Below the pieces are notes generated by a model. That model was not told the origin of the DNA and ran no database searches. It was given only the letters and a program-made list of their open reading frames with translations. Positions 37,429 to 50,300 of a stretch of DNA of 64,000 bases are shown here, one piece after another (within the stretch, counting starts at the first letter, position 1; each line of letters starts with the position of its first letter). A program made the translations under genes and the position numbers. Origin of the DNA: Pithys albifrons albifrons (Eukaryota; Chordata; Aves; Passeriformes; Thamnophilidae). Where the stretch lies: contig NC_092461.1 in NCBI RefSeq assembly GCF_047495875.1, positions 62,112,299 to 62,176,298 of the forward strand. Direction: 5' to 3'.

Positions 37429-40179
37429 CTGCTTTTGTGGGACAGCCTGCAGTGACATGGCAACCCAGACATATGGTGTCATTACTCAGCCAACACAAAT
37501 TTGACACTTGGTGAATTTATTATATTTTGGTTTGCTCCTGGTGCCTGAAAGGCTTTGCAACTGTCTCTTCATAGGGCCTGTCACAGATGTTGATGTATTT
37601 TCCTCCTCCACAGCCAGGTTTTACTGTGGAAACTGATACAAGTTCACGATAGAATTTCTGGATGAATTATTCACGCATTGCATGCTTTCTGCACATAGGG
37701 GGTTGGAAGAAATCCATCCTATTCAATAAATGGCCTCTTTAATCCCCTTTAACAGAGAATTTTCCCTGACTTTAAACCATTTCTATTATCACCTTTGTGA
37801 TCCTAATGTTTTGGATAACATATTTATAGTTAATAGCTTTGTTAAATTTTTCACTATATTTCACCTTAACATGCAATTAAATTCTTCAGACACAGTGATG
37901 AAACTGATACATCGAAGAGACAATAAACCATATGGCTCAGATTCTCATCATCTTAACTTTTGGTAGCCTTTTTTTTTCTTTTAAATCTTTCAGATCATTC
38001 AATGGGCAGTGATTTAGAGGGTAATTCCTGAAATATCTCAATATTTGTTGTTGTAGACAGAATGGGCTGATGCTAATGCTGGTACCATCTGTGGAGATGA
38101 TTTTTTAATTGAAAAGAATTTTCAGTCTTGAGAGTAGAGAGTTGGATGAACTTATCCCTGCTCCCTGAGAGAAGATTAATGAAATGAAAACAAATCCTAC
38201 CCCCCTAATACCTGGAGAAGTAATATGGATGCATCAAGTGACAATATAAAGCATGATGCGTGGGGGTATGCTTTAACATAACAGGCAAAGTCCATCCAAG
38301 AATTAAAAACTGCAGTTGCAGTTTTAAAAACTATTGAGGTATTAGTGCTTTGTATTAAAACTCCTGATTTCATTTTCTTTAAGATTTCTAATTCCAGAAG
38401 CAGAGTTCAGATTCAGATTCCCTTGTCTTTGACCCCACATGCAATAATTCATATTCCCAAAATAATCCAGTTTAATTTAATGTTAAATAGTTATATGCCA
38501 TTTAAATCAAATAACTGCATGAATATTAAATTTATCCCATACAAGTGATACTGCTTTTGAAAGACAGAACCCAGCAACATTTCATAAATTATTACTCACT
38601 ATCTAAAATACAAGATTTACAGTTTTGTTTTAATATAAAGCTTACACCGCCTTGACAAGAACTGATAATTTAAAGCCTGATACATTTTCCCTCAAATTAC
38701 TGTTATAATAGAATTTACTGTAATGATAAAGCAAATAAAGTAATAATACAATAAATAATAATAATTAAGTAACTAATACAGGCTGCATTGCTGAGTCACC
38801 AGTTGTTAAATTGGAACTTATATTCATATTTGGAATTGCCTTTCTCCATAAAGTATCATGTATTAAGATCTCAGCCTTGAACTCTCATGGCAATATTCAA
38901 ATACAGAAAATATTGAAACTACCTGGCCTCCACCCCAGTGTTCTGTGGTAGGATTACTAATAAACATTTCAGGTATTATTAATAAGAATTTCCCTGAATG
39001 TTTCAATTTACACAGTAACTTTGAATGAAAGACTGCAGCTAGACTTTTTATGGCTTTAGTAAAAACTCGTGGATTTCCTTTCTTATTTTTTCCCCCAAAC
39101 AATAGCATATTGTTAATAAAATTACTCCATTTCAGAAACAATACTATAATTGACAAAGTTTTGTCATTACTGCATCATGATTCTGTGAAATGAGAAATAG
39201 TACAGCAAAATACCTTTTGATAATTTGAAAAATAACTCTTTTTTTTCAATGACTTGTAGCTTTTTTTTAAGTAAAGCAGGAGATTTTCTCCTAAAAATGG
39301 ATCAACTTGAGTCAGACAGGCTTCCCAATCTGAACACCAAGCTCTAGTTTCTCCTGGTCCAACCAAGTTAGTGACAGAAAACAAAATCAAGATTCCAGAA
39401 AATATAGACTGTTTGAAATTATAAATATCCCATTGATGAATCTGAAACCAGAGCAAATATGGAATTTAAGTACTTATTATACTGTGGGGTTTTTTTACAT
39501 TAATACACATCCAAAAATTAGGTCAACTGCCAATGATTTGGGTGCAACCTTTGGAGATACATTTCTGGACCTGAGAAATCAGCATGTGGGATATTAAATT
39601 CACTCTCTCCCAAACACAGTGCCCTTAATATACTGCTTCTGTTAATTGGACAGTTATGCATTCTGAGTGATGATTTTCTGTTCTTCTAGCCTTTGAATGT
39701 GTTCATTAGCTGCACCAAGTGCTGGGGGAAGAAAGAAACCATTAAAATGATGATGGCAGAAACAGCGGCAGAAGATTCCATTTGGACTGGCTACAGCTAT
39801 GAAGTTGTATAACACATTTATATCTTGGCCAAAATAAAAAAAAATGGCTATGCTTAGCTATTTCATCTCAGTGTTGTGGATGCCACTTGTTATGTAAACA
39901 CTTCTCTAGCTGTAAAAAAATGAAAAAAGAAAACTAACAGTAACTAGCCAGTTGCTCCATTATGAATAATGATTTCTCATGACCCCCTCCCCCCAAAAAA
40001 CAGCAATTACTCAGACAACAAAAGTTATATAAGTTTGAGAGTGTTTGATTGCTTTCCCCCCCTAAAGACACTGGCCCAATTGAGATACAACAGTAAAGCT
40101 GATGTGTGACCATGGATTTGCATCACTTTGCAATGATTCATAGTCACAAAGTCAGTATTTTCTAGAGTGGATAATGGTC

Positions 40180-40400
40180 CATTTTCACTTGATGCCAATT
40201 ATTTTGCCCTCATGTGTCACTGTACTGGTGTAGGGATAATTGAAGATCAGCTTTGCTGAGTTGCTCAGAAAATGCCATCAAAGAGCAGAGGCTGTGAGCA
40301 ATTTCAGTGCACGGCTGATGGAACAGTAGCCAGGAGCTGCTGTTAAAAAGCCAATCACAGTGTTCCACTGTCATATATCTGCTTTACTTGACAAGAAAGC
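40180..40400. promoter_or_regulatory. Possible conserved non-coding block
   Basis: This repeat-free, mixed-composition block has motif-like words: CCAATTATTTTG, GATAATTGAAG, CCATCAAAGAGC (TCF/LEF-like) and GCCAATCACAG. Balanced composition without stops, repeats or frame structure is typical of conserved enhancers. Conservation cannot be judged from one sequence, so this is a pointer only. Confidence 0.2.
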
Positions 40401-41027
40401 TCTCCCTCTCTTTTTAGCAGGCTGTCTGCATATGTGCTGTAGGTACAAAGAGCAATGAACCAGAGGGCCAGTGGCAGACCCTATGCCTTGAAAGTCTCTT
40501 CAAGCCTTTGACCTTTCCCCTCCTTCAAGTCCCTCCTGAAAACTCGTCTCTCACTAACACATGTATTAAATTACAGGCAGATAATAGCCGGGCAGGTTGA
40601 AAGCTATCTAGGAACGATGTGCATCCAGGCTGTTCAGCTGGAAGATCACAGCAGCAGTGCTATGCATCGGTTCCCTCTTCAACACATACCCCAAACACGT
40701 GTGAAGGCTTTTATGGCTCTGAGCTGAGCCTCTGCCATGCAGTCGTGCCTCCTGATAAGAGCAAGACCAGCCCTCAAGAGCTGTCATCCTGTTACTACAG
40801 ACTGAACCAAAGAATGACATTTCCCTGTAGCTTCTAGAATAGTGGTGCCAAACCTCTCTGAAAGCACTGCATCAGTACAGAATAAAAATCAGGTGAACAT
40901 CTATTAGAGGAGAGCTAATTACAAGCTCTGAATGAGGGATATTTTCCTTTATTTCCCACTTGCATGATTCTCAGAATTTTATCTTTTTCAAAGTGTTGTA
41001 GTGCTGCATCCAGGACCAGTTTATCAC

Positions 41028-41730
41028 TGTGTGGGTGTGGCCAAAGCCATGTATTCTAAACCCTCTATGTAATTTCTCATGAACTGTTAACAATGGACCA
41101 TTTACAGCAGCTTCCCAGGGCACACCTGACTCCTCAGGCTACAGGCTGGGTGTTAAAGAAACCTGGGAGATAGGAGCTGAGACAACTTCCCTCCAGAGAG
41201 CCGTTAGCATATTCACACTCAGCCTGAAGGGTTGTGTCTGCTAATGGGCCATCAAAAATTCCAAAAATATCCCATGACTCACAGAGTGAAATCACCCATT
41301 GTGGAACTCCCCGCCCTGGGGGAGGTACTGGGCATTCCTATTTGAACCTGCGGGTATATAATCTTGGGGTCTGGGGACTTCTGGGACTATTTGTTGGATC
41401 CAGAGGAGGACCAGAACCTCAACAGGACTGTGACCACCACTCTCGACCAGACTGTGACCATCAGCTGCACCAACAGGTTTTTCTTTCCCTTCTTTTTACT
41501 TTGGACTTGGGGGAACCACGGGGAATGGGTCTCAGCACAGGGGCTAACGAATACCGTTCTGTTTGTGCCCCGGGGGCTGGGTTATACTTCTGGGGTTTGT
41601 GGGTTAAAACCAATTTCTCTTTGTAGCATTGCATTCATTGTAATATTTTTATTAAATTGTAGCTTTGACTTATAATTTCTTTTGTGTTTGGGTCACTTCT
41701 CCTGCTGGTTTACCTTTAAACCAGCACACA
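41028..41730 (+). mobile_element. Solo LTR of an avian endogenous retrovirus
   Basis: This is an LTR without internal viral genes. Read on the plus strand it has a U3 with CCATGACTCA, a TATA box GGTATATAAT at 41353-41362, and a GC-rich stretch after it (R/U5 leader). The polyadenylation signal ATTAAA is at 41651-41656. The end TTTAAACCAGCACA is at 41715-41728, the standard terminus of many avian ERV LTRs. The 130-codon open frame across it is not a viral gene. The left end is uncertain: TGTGTGGGTGTGGCC at 41028 is the best start, and I found no matching 5-bp duplication. An old, solo ERVL-type LTR is the likeliest reading. Confidence 0.75.
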
Positions 41731-44700
41731 GCAATCTGGTGAATTACCTGCAGTCCACAGCCACTGGAAGTGGAAGTACTTCAGCTTCCAGTGCCATCAC
41801 TATGGTAATACATAAAGACTCCAATAAGGATGGAAGGAACAGTAGGAACAATCCATAGAAATAATCCTTTTGTCTTCCACAGATGTTGAGTGACAGTTTA
41901 AACGATCAACAAAAATACTTTAGAAAGTATGACATTTTGCTGGTAACAAATATTTCAGACTTCCACCCTCTCTGCAGACCACCTTTAAAAGCCTGCAAGT
42001 TTAATGTTCTGCAATCTGATTCTACCACATTTTATTGTGATTGAAATGGCAACTATTGCAACTACTGCTGTAAATATAATTCCGTGAACCTAAAAAAAGA
42101 AATGCAGGTGACAGGTCTCTAAAACCTGATACTCATTGCTAACCATTCTACTGAAAAGCATGGCTCTAAATTTATTTGATTTCCCTGATTTCTAAGGGAC
42201 AGCAGTGAGGGGAAAGGAAGAAGGAAGGAACTAAAAATTATTCCAGGGAATTACTCAATTTTACTGAGTTGTTGCTGTGTGCCTTACTTAACAAGCCAGC
42301 TCAAAACTTATAGGTGGCCCGGGAATGGATGATGTGATACAATGGGAAATTGTTCAAATTCAACACAGCTGAAGGATAGTCTGTTATTTGGCAGGGGTTT
42401 TGGCACTTACAAATACTTTCCCCCCTTTCCTTTTTCTTATCCAATATTTAATCTCATTGTAACTTTTTTCTCTCCTTCATTCTACTTGTCATTGCCACGT
42501 TCCCTTTTGTGGTTTTGCAGACTGTATTTCAAGTATGATTTTTACATTTGGATCTTTGGAAGTAAATATTTTTTTAATGTGCATGATAGTAAGAAGTCTT
42601 TAAAATCTTCCATTCACCCTATAGAATTTACATTATTTTTATGACTAGTATATATGTACAAAAGCAGGTGGACTGAATAACAAAGATATCCAGTAATAAA
42701 TATTGACAGGTTTGCTGTTCAGAGTAGTGGAGAATATAAATTTATTGGCATGTTTTTTTGGTATGATAATATTAAAGGATTTGGAAGGCAGACCCTTAAA
42801 GTGCTTTCACTTTAAGGAAAAAAAGAAGAAAGGATAAAATACTGAAAGGGTAGTCACTGACATATAAGCAAGAGCAGTCTCAAACAATATTTTGTGAAAA
42901 TACACTAACCTTGCATTGTTAGTATTCAGTGTACACTTTATGTCCCTCATTATCCAAAGACAGATGTGTGGTTTAAATAATCTTTAACTATATAAGCAGA
43001 AAATTTGAACGTGAAATCTTGCCAGGAACTTACCTCACACCTTTGTTATTCCAGTAGCTTCTTTTTAGGGTTTGGTGTTTTGGAGTGGGTTTTTTGGTTT
43101 TTACTTTAGTTTTTTTTTTCTTTTGGGGCAGTGGGGGCAATAAAATAACCTTCAATTTTTCAGCATCTCTACTATGAAATTCATGTCTCTGTCATCCTCA
43201 GTTTCTACATCAGTCTCTAGCCATTCTTGTGTTCTGCTTTTGATTGGTTTCTTTCTGACTGCAAACAGAACAAAGTTGACCCAATTAAAGAAATTTGGGG
43301 AACCTTTAAACCTTTAAAGGCTGTCTAAGCCTTGGATCTCTTGCTAACTTCTGACCCCAGAGGAAATGAGCTGAAACAAACAAGGTTATTAATATAGGTT
43401 TTGATGTTTTTTCTTAAGTCTATACTACCAACTTTACCAAAGACATCTTTGCTCGTTCACTGCAAATACATCTCTGTGGAATGGAAAGGGCAGTATTTGT
43501 GGAGAGAAGAAACAGGAATGGCTGTTCAATCTTACTGGTGATGGGTTTTATGTGCAGCTAGTGAATTCTGCTTGGCCTATTCACATCATTTTTAAATGGT
43601 TTAACTCAGATATTTCTAAGGTTTTCAAGTATATGAAGGTCAAACTCACTTTTTAAGTGTTTAGGTATCAGCATGCAGAGTTGATGACTATTGGAGAAGT
43701 CTTTTATTTCTGATGCTCAGTCTTGTGATCAGCATTGAATAAGTCAAGGAGTGATGCTTTTTACAAATCCACTAGAGAGGCAGATATCACCCTGGTTGTT
43801 AGAAGAGTGAAGTGATTCAGTAAGCACCTAGAAGTCACTGAAAAGCTTTGGCAGAGGTTTCAATGAATTTTCTTTAGGAATTCAGCAGCCTCTGTGAAGG
43901 CCAGGTCTTTTTAAAAATAGCAGCTATTTACCTTAAGTGTTCTCACAACATGAGCCAGACTTTTTGTTCTCTGACTTAGAGCATGCATACATACAGCAAC
44001 ATTTTTTCTCTTTAAATATTAAAATCTGCAAGAATAAAGCACACCTATTTTTGATTGCATGATGCACTTCAAAGTGATCTGGGATGTATTTTAGGAAGAG
44101 GAGGCCATTCCATAACCATCACAGCACCCAGTCAGATCTTCCCAGTAGCATTAGAGAGACATCAGTGGGAATGACAAAACATAAAGAAAAAAAGGGAGAA
44201 CTCATTTTATGTAGGAAATTATAACTTCTGGCTCTCTGAGCAGCCTTGTGTGCAGCAGTTCTTTCTCTAAAGAAAATAATTTTCTCTGTTATATACTTTG
44301 CATGTTGCTTTTTTTCTTATTCAGTCATAATCTTTCATATCTCCCAAATGAAAAAAAAATTTGGAAAATACTAATTTTAAGTCACAGAAACCACGTTTTG
44401 CAGAAACTTCTGTGGATAAATACCACAGTATAACCTAGAAGTGGGCACAAAGTCAAATCCCTAGATTTCAGCACTCTCAAATTTAGAAGGATTGGCACTG
44501 AGCAGAGACTTTTCTCATGCTCAGAACACATTTGCCTAAGCATGACTAGAATGAAAATTATTTTGTTCCAACAAAAATTATTAAAAGACTATGCAAAACA
44601 AGTAACCACTATGTGAAGTAAGAAATAAATCAAAACACAAGTTTTTGAGTTGTGATAACATGTCTTCTCTGTCCCAGCACCTATAGCGTCAAAACTTAGA

Positions 44701-44984
44701 TATTCTAGGCTCCAGGTGAGCTTAAGATATTATTGTTAAAAATGTTAAACACGTCAACATGAAATACTTGCCAATTGCTGTCCTACTGTGCTTCAGTCTG
44801 TGTTAGTGCCACCACAGTTGGCAACAATACACTAGAAGTTTGGGTAGGTCAAGGATAAAATTTCTGTATTTCTAGAAGGGAAGCATGGTTAAAAATTGTA
44901 ACTCCTATCTTCACTATATCATCTCCAGCTGCACTGTAGAGAGCAGCACCTGGAAAAGCATGTTTGGTAACTCCATCACTTCTT
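41731..44984. other. Unique DNA, no gene recognised
   Basis: There is no recognisable exon or repeat. Purine-rich and T-rich low-complexity stretches occur (for example 43074-43120, T/G-rich). Open frames are 100 codons or less. Confidence 0.6.
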
Positions 44985-45066
44985 TTGCTGGATTTGGAGG
45001 TGTTTTGTGGTTGGACTTGATGGTCTTAAAGTTCTTTTCCAACCTAAATGATTCTATGATCCTATC
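44985..45066 (+). mobile_element. CR1 3' tail fragment
   Basis: The right half reads GTGGTTGGACTTGATGGTCT, TTTTCCAACCTAAATG and ATTCTATGATCCTAT, the closing segment of a CR1 copy. The left edge is blurred: similarity is clear only from about 45000. It is a heavily 5'-truncated, non-coding copy of the same general type as that at 112-417. Confidence 0.88.
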
Positions 45067-45944
45067 AGGTGCAAGAAGTTACGTACACACTTTTATTTTG
45101 GCTTAGTCCAGAGTTACTTTTTATATCTTGATCGCATAGAAGAACAACCTCAGTGACAGTGAAGCCTTTGGTAGATTATTTGAAAGTAGCACAATTATTA
45201 GGTGCACTTCAAATTTTTGCTGGCCATTTGCTTAGGAATATGTTCTGGTCTGGTGGCATGTTCCTCAGGTAGCAAAGAATTGTAGCTGTACACTTGCATT
45301 TATTCCAGTCTCACTGTGTCTACACTCAAATGTAATACCAGCATGGATATCAGCAAGACATTCATAGCACAGAAAAAACCTAAGATGCTAAAAACAGTAT
45401 CTTATGCTACCATTACCTCTTCTGTCCCAGTTCTGACCACACACACTGGTGTAGAGGGCAGGTTGATGGGGCAGCTGCCTACTGACAGATGAAGTTCACT
45501 GTAAACCATCTTTCTGCTACATTCAAACTGCACAAATAAATGTTTAGAAGGACAAGCCAAAGGGAGACTGATAACACTCCATGAACAGCCAGTTGAGACA
45601 GATTTGGGAATGTGAAGCAGGTATCACATTACTGCTTTGTGGCAAGAAGCTGTTCCTGTCCATAGAGTCGCGATGTAAATCAGCTGCAGTGCTGTACTGG
45701 GATCTCTCCATACTGCAGGGACAGAGTGAGAGCTCTGTTTGCCAAGCGCAGATTGAGTACATCATAAAAATAGAGCTTTTTAAGATGCACTCTGCCCTTC
45801 AGTCTCCAGACTAAGGGGAGCTGAGGAAGAAGCTTGTAACAGCTCAATTGATGAGCATTTTCCACCTAAAAATCTTTTTGGAATATACACATTTTAAAAC
45901 TTAAAAAAAAGTAATGTAGTTCTGACTGCACCTGAAACAAGTGA
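45067..45944. other. Unique DNA, no gene recognised
   Basis: The interval separates two CR1 fragments. Overlapping open frames on both strands near 45544-45865 have no recognisable domain. Confidence 0.6.
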
Positions 45945-46263
45945 TCAGGGGGGTACAAAAATGGAGAAAGACTTCTTACAAGGGCATTTAGTAACAGGAC
46001 AGGGTCAATGGCTTCAAACTGAAAGAGGGTAGATTTAGATGAGATATTAGGAAGAAATTCTTTACTGTGACTGTGGTGAGGCACTAGAACAGGATGCCCA
46101 GACTGGCTGTGGATGCTCCATTCCTGCAAGTGTTCAAGGCCAGGCTGGATGGGGCTTTGAGCAACCTGATCTAGTGGAAGGTTGCCTTTGGCAACAGGTT
46201 GACATTAGATGGTCTTTAAGGTCCTTCCAACATAAACTATTTGATGATGATGATGATTCTGTG
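45945..46263 (+). mobile_element. CR1 LINE, 5'-truncated, (GAT)5 in tail
   Basis: This is a 320-bp CR1 3' end. Blocks in order are ATGGAGAAAGACTTCTTACA, GGGCATTTAGTAACAGGACA, GGCTTCAAACTGAAAGAGGG, TTTAGATGAGATATTAGGAA, AGGCCAGGCTGGATGGGGCT, TTTGAGCAACCTGATCTAGT and AAGGTCCTTCCAACATAAAC. It belongs to a third CR1 subfamily, distinct from those at 112 and 19296. The usual ATTCTATG tail is altered to a run of five GAT units (46243-46257) followed by TCTGTGGTG. It is non-coding. Confidence 0.93.
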
Positions 46264-47291
46264 GTGTGAAGGACATGTCCAACTACAAAAATGCAATAAG
46301 CAACCAAAGGAAATGGTATCACATTGTTCCCTTGAACAGTGTCTTGTTACTTAATTGAGATACAAAACCTCATAACAAATAAATCATTATTTTCTTTGCA
46401 GTTTTCTGAGGACTTGTAATTGAAAGCCCCTCTTTCACAGAAAATTGAAAATGGATTATACAAGCTTTTGGCATATGTTTCGGTGTGGAACAAAAAGGAA
46501 AGATCTCCCTAATATTAGAAAAAGTAGAAAACACAGGCTCTGTGTTCTGGAAGAAACATTTTGTCACAGTTTTCAGCTGAATGAGTAGCAGTTATCATTA
46601 TTTAAACTATCACTACTTAAAGTAAGGATACTCTAAATGCATAAATAACCAATTACTAATGAGTGAAAACTGAAAATCAGATTAATCAACTCCTTTTCCA
46701 TTCAAAATCAGTTAAGATGGTGTTTTAATTTGCTATGCTGTTGCCATTCTTCTTCCTCCTTGACAGCCCTTTTTGCAGTACCCTGCTCCTAGATCAGATG
46801 ATTATTTAAGACTTTCAACCTTTACTTAAAATAAACAGTGCCTTCCTGGTTTTGAAGACTCTCTCAGAGATGTATTCCAAGCATATAGCAAGGAAATCAG
46901 GAACAAACAGACAAAGGAATCTTCACTTATTTATTTATAAATCTCTTGGGATTTTGCATCATAAATTTTGAACTTTTGCCACTGGAAGCCACAATTTTCA
47001 AACACTTTGGAATTGAGAATTTTTTTATAAGTACTTCTAAAACCAACAGTCTAATATACCAACCACTAAGCTAGTCCTGTCTGGGTAATGGTAATATTGT
47101 GCAGCAGATATTGAAAAACTTGTGTTTGGTTTAGAGGGCTTTATGTTACCTGAGAATTGTATTTTCCAAAGACCTGCAATGCCCCTAGGATTTAAAGGCA
47201 GTGATAGAACGTGGGTTTTGATTCAGATATAGTGTATGAGAGAGTCAAGCCAGAGGCCAAGTGAGACCAGGGAGAGTGTGAAGTACAACAT
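46264..47291. other. Unique DNA, no gene recognised
   Basis: AT-rich sequence between two CR1 fragments. No exon or RNA gene is seen. Confidence 0.6.
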
Positions 47292-47388
47292 TACAGAATA
47301 TTGTGAGTTGGGAGGGACCCACAAGAATTGTCACAGTCCAACTCACAACCCTGCGCAGGACAGTCTCAAGACTCACACTGTGTTTGGT
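47292..47388 (-). mobile_element. CR1 3' end fragment
   Basis: On the plus strand this reads ACAGAATATTGTGAGTTGGG, AGGGACCCACAAGAATTGTC, then CAGTCCAACTC, CCCTGCGCAGGACAG and GACTCACACTGTG. That is the complement of the GGGTCCCTTCC-type CR1 end found at 19296-19522. About 95 bp survive, non-coding and with several mismatches. Confidence 0.87.
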
Positions 47389-50300
47389 ATAATAGATACA
47401 TAGCTTGAGACGAGCTCTGTTTCCAAATGTCATTTCTGTGTTAATATATTAGAAGCACTGATAGAAGCCTGTCCAAGTCTCTTCAAACAGGGAAGAAGCA
47501 AGAGAAAGATGACATACCCATGACATGCTACAGGAGCTGTGTGGCAGACATGATCCCAATGAGACATATCTGAAATATATGCAAATCAGCAAATCAGACT
47601 TGTGGAAATACACAGATAACATCTGATATCATGACAGTAGGCAGATGCAAAAGCCTCTTACCTTTAACTTCTTAAGTGCAGTAGTTCTCTAATAATTCTG
47701 CTCAAAAGCACAAGAAAGGGGAAATGTGAATTTCGTTTTCACCTTCTACTATTAAGCAAAAAATTAAAATAACATTCTTCCCACTAAGCTGACAAAAATG
47801 TAGGGTCATTGCACATTGCAGTGGAAAATAAAGAGACACTGTGTAGGTGAATCTTTGCTTCTGAAGTGGTGAGGGATCAACTGCTGAGCAGAGCTGAGCT
47901 GATGCTGTCAGCTGAATTGATTTTTAGCGATGGTTTTCATCAGTTGACATGAGCTCTGACCCCCTGCTTTGTGTTTACTTATGTCTGCTCCAGCTGTTGG
48001 ATGCAAGGGTAACTACTAACTGTAGAATAGGCAACAACAAAAGTCAAGGCCCAAGTCAGCATGTGCAGCTGAAAACTGCATTTTAAGAGGGCTTCAGTAA
48101 AACATTTTTTATTGAAATCACAGTGCCAGCTCTTTTCCCCAGCAGAGGCTCTGGTCTGCCATAATTTCCACCACATACTAATAGAACAAAGGCAATTAGC
48201 ACTGTGGAAGAAAAGTTCTGTACAGCTTCTAGACATCTATTTTGCTGGCTCTGGGTTTCTAGATGATCTGCTGTGTTGGATCCCATGCCATGCCAAAAGT
48301 TAAAGTGCTTACTGTGAACAAGAACCACAACATTTAGAAGCAAGAACATTCAACTGACATCACAGGGCCCTGCAATTTGGGTCCACATCACTTCCATGAC
48401 AATTACTAACTCCTTGACAGACACTTGTAGTGACACAAGGCAACCTTTTACTTTGGCTTCCTGTCTCTTTTTCAGATATTTCTTCACCTGGTCTGTAACT
48501 TTTAAATTATTTTTCTATATGTGTTGTTTTCCATCTTATATCCAGAAAGTATGTACAATTTTAACAGACATGGTACATACTCTGGTTTTTTTACTTGCCA
48601 CGACTTCAAGACAGAAACACAGCAATTCAGATCTTAACAAGCAGTGTACATGATACAGCTTTTTGCCAAAGAACAGTAATACGGTCTAATTTAAAAATGC
48701 AAGCACTCATTTACATACTGGAAAAGAATTTCAAAGTAATACTGCATTGCTTCATTTTCTTATCTCTTTAATTCAAGTGCCAAAATTGTCTGCTCTGTAA
48801 GGAGAAGAGCATTTTTTTTTCAGAGTTGCTTCACATTTGCTTAGGTAGGAAAGACATGCTGTGATTTGTAGAGTAACACTCCATCCTGCTGAGATTCAGG
48901 ACTATTATGTTGACCCCACTTTGGTGATGAAGCTGGCATCTTCTCATCTAATTGGACTCCCCTGCACCCAGCATCATACATCTATTTTCTTGCCCCATTT
49001 CCACACCTCAGCAGTGTTAATTTGTTTCCATTCTCCTCTTCCTTGTTGCTTCTACTCCAACCATCCCAGCAGTGCTGGAATGGAGCCCATAACAAACATA
49101 TTAGCCTGGGCTCAGTGCCATGCCTCCTCGCTAACATCATTATGCTTCTCAAATGAAATACGCCTTACTAGTTGTGATTTGGTGGCCCAAAGAAAGAAAG
49201 GGGGAAGAGAAGTGAGAAGATTCTGAAATATACCGCAACAACCTGAGAACCTCTGAAATGTGCAGAGATCCATTGACAGGAGGGTCTTTCAAAGGTCATA
49301 GCGGAAATATACATCTTTTTATAAATAAAACACAGTGAGTGCTCATATCATCCCTTGAATATGCCTTAGCATAGCACACAATATTAAACAGGGACATGGA
49401 TCCATGGGGCAACTTTTCTATGTTCTTAAATGTTAGGACATGAATTAAAATGGCTGCATTCAAGAATTTTAATTCCCTTTAACAATCCATGTTACATGTG
49501 AATTGTTAAAAGAACCACCTAAGATAGAGGCCTGTTCCCTCTGCTGATTGAAGTGATTAGTGCTCCAATGGCATCAAAGAAATTTTGTCCATTTCCTTCA
49601 ACAAAGAATTTGGCCTTAAATCCATGTTCAGTATAGTCTGTCATCAGTTAGTCCAAAATTATCCCCAGCAGAATAATGATGTGTAACGATTGCCTCCCTC
49701 TGCCTCTCCTCTGTCTCTCCTCTCTCTCCTCTCCCAAAATTCTGGTTTTTTTTCTTCTTAATACATATTTCATACATGTATCTCAGCAAAGAAAAACTGG
49801 TAAGAAATCTTATCAATAAGAAACTTTTGATACAATACAGTGGGGTTTTTTAAAGGCTTTTGAAAAGTTGCTCACATTATTATGGGATGTATTGTTTCTA
49901 ACAAACACAATCCCTGTAGATAATTTAAAGATTTAGTAATTGAAAAATACTACTTGCATAATACCTCTTTAAGGAATACTGCTCAAGTCCTATGGTTTTA
50001 GTAAATGGATTTGGTTGCAGTTTGCAAGTCTCTGGTTTCAGACCTTAGTTAAAATGCCATTTGTTTAGTGAAGTGTTGAAGTCCATGACTGAGTGAACAA
50101 GATGGTCCAAAGCTCACTTCCAGTCCAGCTGTGGCACATCTCTTGGGCAGTTCCATAAGGAAGGATTTTCCATTGCATGCATTTCAACACCTCTAGGAGG
50201 ATTCACACAGACATATGTATGTATGCTGAAAATAATCTCCAGGTACAGACTTTCTTTTAAATTTTGTGAATTGGTAGGGTTCACCAACAGAGTAAAAGTA

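Larger units (their letters stand above)
32351..41027. other. Unique DNA, no gene recognised
   Basis: I found no exon or RNA gene. Features worth naming are a polypyrimidine tract (32923-32973), a T/G-rich stretch with a GGGGGAGGGCGGG core (about 35698-35767), G-runs at 37384-37428, an (AAT)-rich stretch (38738-38765), and a possible regulatory block at 40180-40400. CCTTCAAGTCCCTCCTGAAA near 40520 faintly recalls ancient L2/CR1-like repeats but is too short to call. Open frames are 122 codons at most, with no domain. Confidence 0.55.

Noticed and set aside
40515..40560. Ancient L2/CR1-like repeat (CCTTCAAGTCCCTCCTGAAA)
   Set aside because: The similarity is to a short remembered motif only and cannot be supported without a profile search.
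41234..41626. 130-codon open frame in the 41-kb region
   Set aside because: It crosses the U3, TATA box and leader of a solo LTR. It is LTR sequence read as protein, not a gene.
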